A stretch of 6,146 bases of DNA, taken from contig JAUVCU010000100.1 of assembly GCA_030590715.1 (NCBI GenBank), forward strand, positions 1-6,146. The letters are read 5' to 3'. The notes under the pieces are model-generated. The model searched no databases, was not told the origin of the DNA, and saw only the letters and a list, made by a program, of their open reading frames with translations. Made by a program: the position numbers and the translations under genes. The DNA comes from Lentisphaeria bacterium (GTDB lineage: Bacteria > Verrucomicrobiota > Lentisphaeria > Victivallales > JAUVCU01). Positions 6,097-6,146 of the stretch are shown here, one piece after another (the first letter of the stretch is position 1; each line of letters starts with the position of its first letter).

Positions 6097-6119
6097 AACT
6101 GCCTAACGGCACTAGTTTG
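6095..6119 (+). promoter_or_regulatory. Hairpin upstream of boxA (boxB-like position)
   Basis: CAAACT (6095-6100) pairs with AGTTTG (6114-6119), and GCC (6101-6103) pairs with GGC (6108-6110) around a TAAC loop, with an ACT bulge on the 3' side. It lies 11 nt before the boxA-like element. In E. coli rrn leaders a boxB hairpin likewise precedes boxA. No T-tract follows, so it is not a terminator. Confidence 0.5.
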
Positions 6120-6130
6120 AAAAGCGAAAA

Positions 6131-6144
6131 GATCTTTGAAAATT
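6131..6144 (+). promoter_or_regulatory. boxA-like antitermination element
   Basis: GATCTTTGAAAATT closely resembles rRNA boxA: the core TCTTTGAAAA matches the B. subtilis-type TGTTCTTTGAAAACTA, and the E. coli form is TGCTCTTTAACAAT. In rRNA leaders boxA RNA recruits NusB-NusE (S10) for antitermination and correct RNA processing. It is only 2 nt from the window edge, so the gene it serves is not visible. Confidence 0.6.
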
Positions 6145-6146
6145 GA

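Larger units (their letters stand above)
5862..6146 (+). other. Non-coding region: candidate rRNA-operon promoter and leader
   Basis: From the sigma stop codon to the right edge (354 bases) I see no gene. After the terminator come a candidate promoter, three copies of a GCGCCAC-containing motif, several short hairpins and a terminal boxA-like sequence. The hairpins are CACC/GGTG at 5952-5967 and 6069-6083, AAAGCG/CGCTTT at 5978-5999, and a larger one at 6095-6119. The order promoter, hairpin, boxA resembles the leaders of bacterial rRNA operons, so 16S rRNA probably begins shortly beyond the window. This is inferred, because no rRNA sequence is inside. A leader of another structured RNA or of a CRISPR array remains possible. 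Confidence 0.5.

Overview
The window is a compact, visibly AT-rich bacterial chromosome segment. It holds four protein genes and, at its right edge, what looks like the leader of an rRNA operon. No insertion sequence, transposase, tRNA, phage gene or CRISPR array is visible. Genetic code 11 fits: glycine uses GGN and no in-frame UGA occurs in any gene. The alanyl-tRNA synthetase carries the variant core (FTTAGMHPLVPYLLGE..., GDIDEVGD, FEMLGNWSLGDYF) that I associate most with Patescibacteria/CPR-type bacteria and some Firmicutes. The taxon is an inference from this one protein and is not firm.

Layout, left to right. (1) Minus strand, 1539 to 1: the N-terminal 513 codons of alaS, running off the left edge. 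(2) Minus strand, 2529 to 1666: a 287-residue membrane protein with four predicted N-terminal helices and a C-terminal domain that aligns by eye with TesA-like SGNH/GDSL hydrolases but has lost most catalytic residues. It starts at GTG. (3) A 169-bp divergent intergenic region with two back-to-back sigma-70-like promoters whose -35 boxes are 6 bp apart. (4) Plus strand, 2699-4849: a full-length ComEC-type DNA-uptake channel whose C-terminal metallo-beta-lactamase-like domain has lost its metal-binding histidines. (5) Plus strand, 4977-5792: a 271-residue sigma-70-family factor with its own promoter, a strong Shine-Dalgarno sequence and a good intrinsic terminator. (6) 5862-6146: non-coding, with a candidate promoter, a perfect 16-bp direct repeat (GCGCCACACCAAAACA) plus a third partial copy, several small hairpins and, at the very end, a boxA-like element (GATCTTTGAAAATT). 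This is the arrangement expected just upstream of 16S rRNA.

Working together: alaS (translation), the sigma factor (transcription) and the presumed rRNA leader are housekeeping in kind. comEC would be the inner-membrane channel for single-stranded DNA uptake. The gene divergent from it is unrecognised apart from its fold. The most unusual point is that the two divergent membrane proteins each carry a C-terminal domain of an enzyme family with the catalytic residues apparently eroded. They may be structural or binding domains rather than enzymes. I do not see evidence strong enough to call a new multi-gene system.
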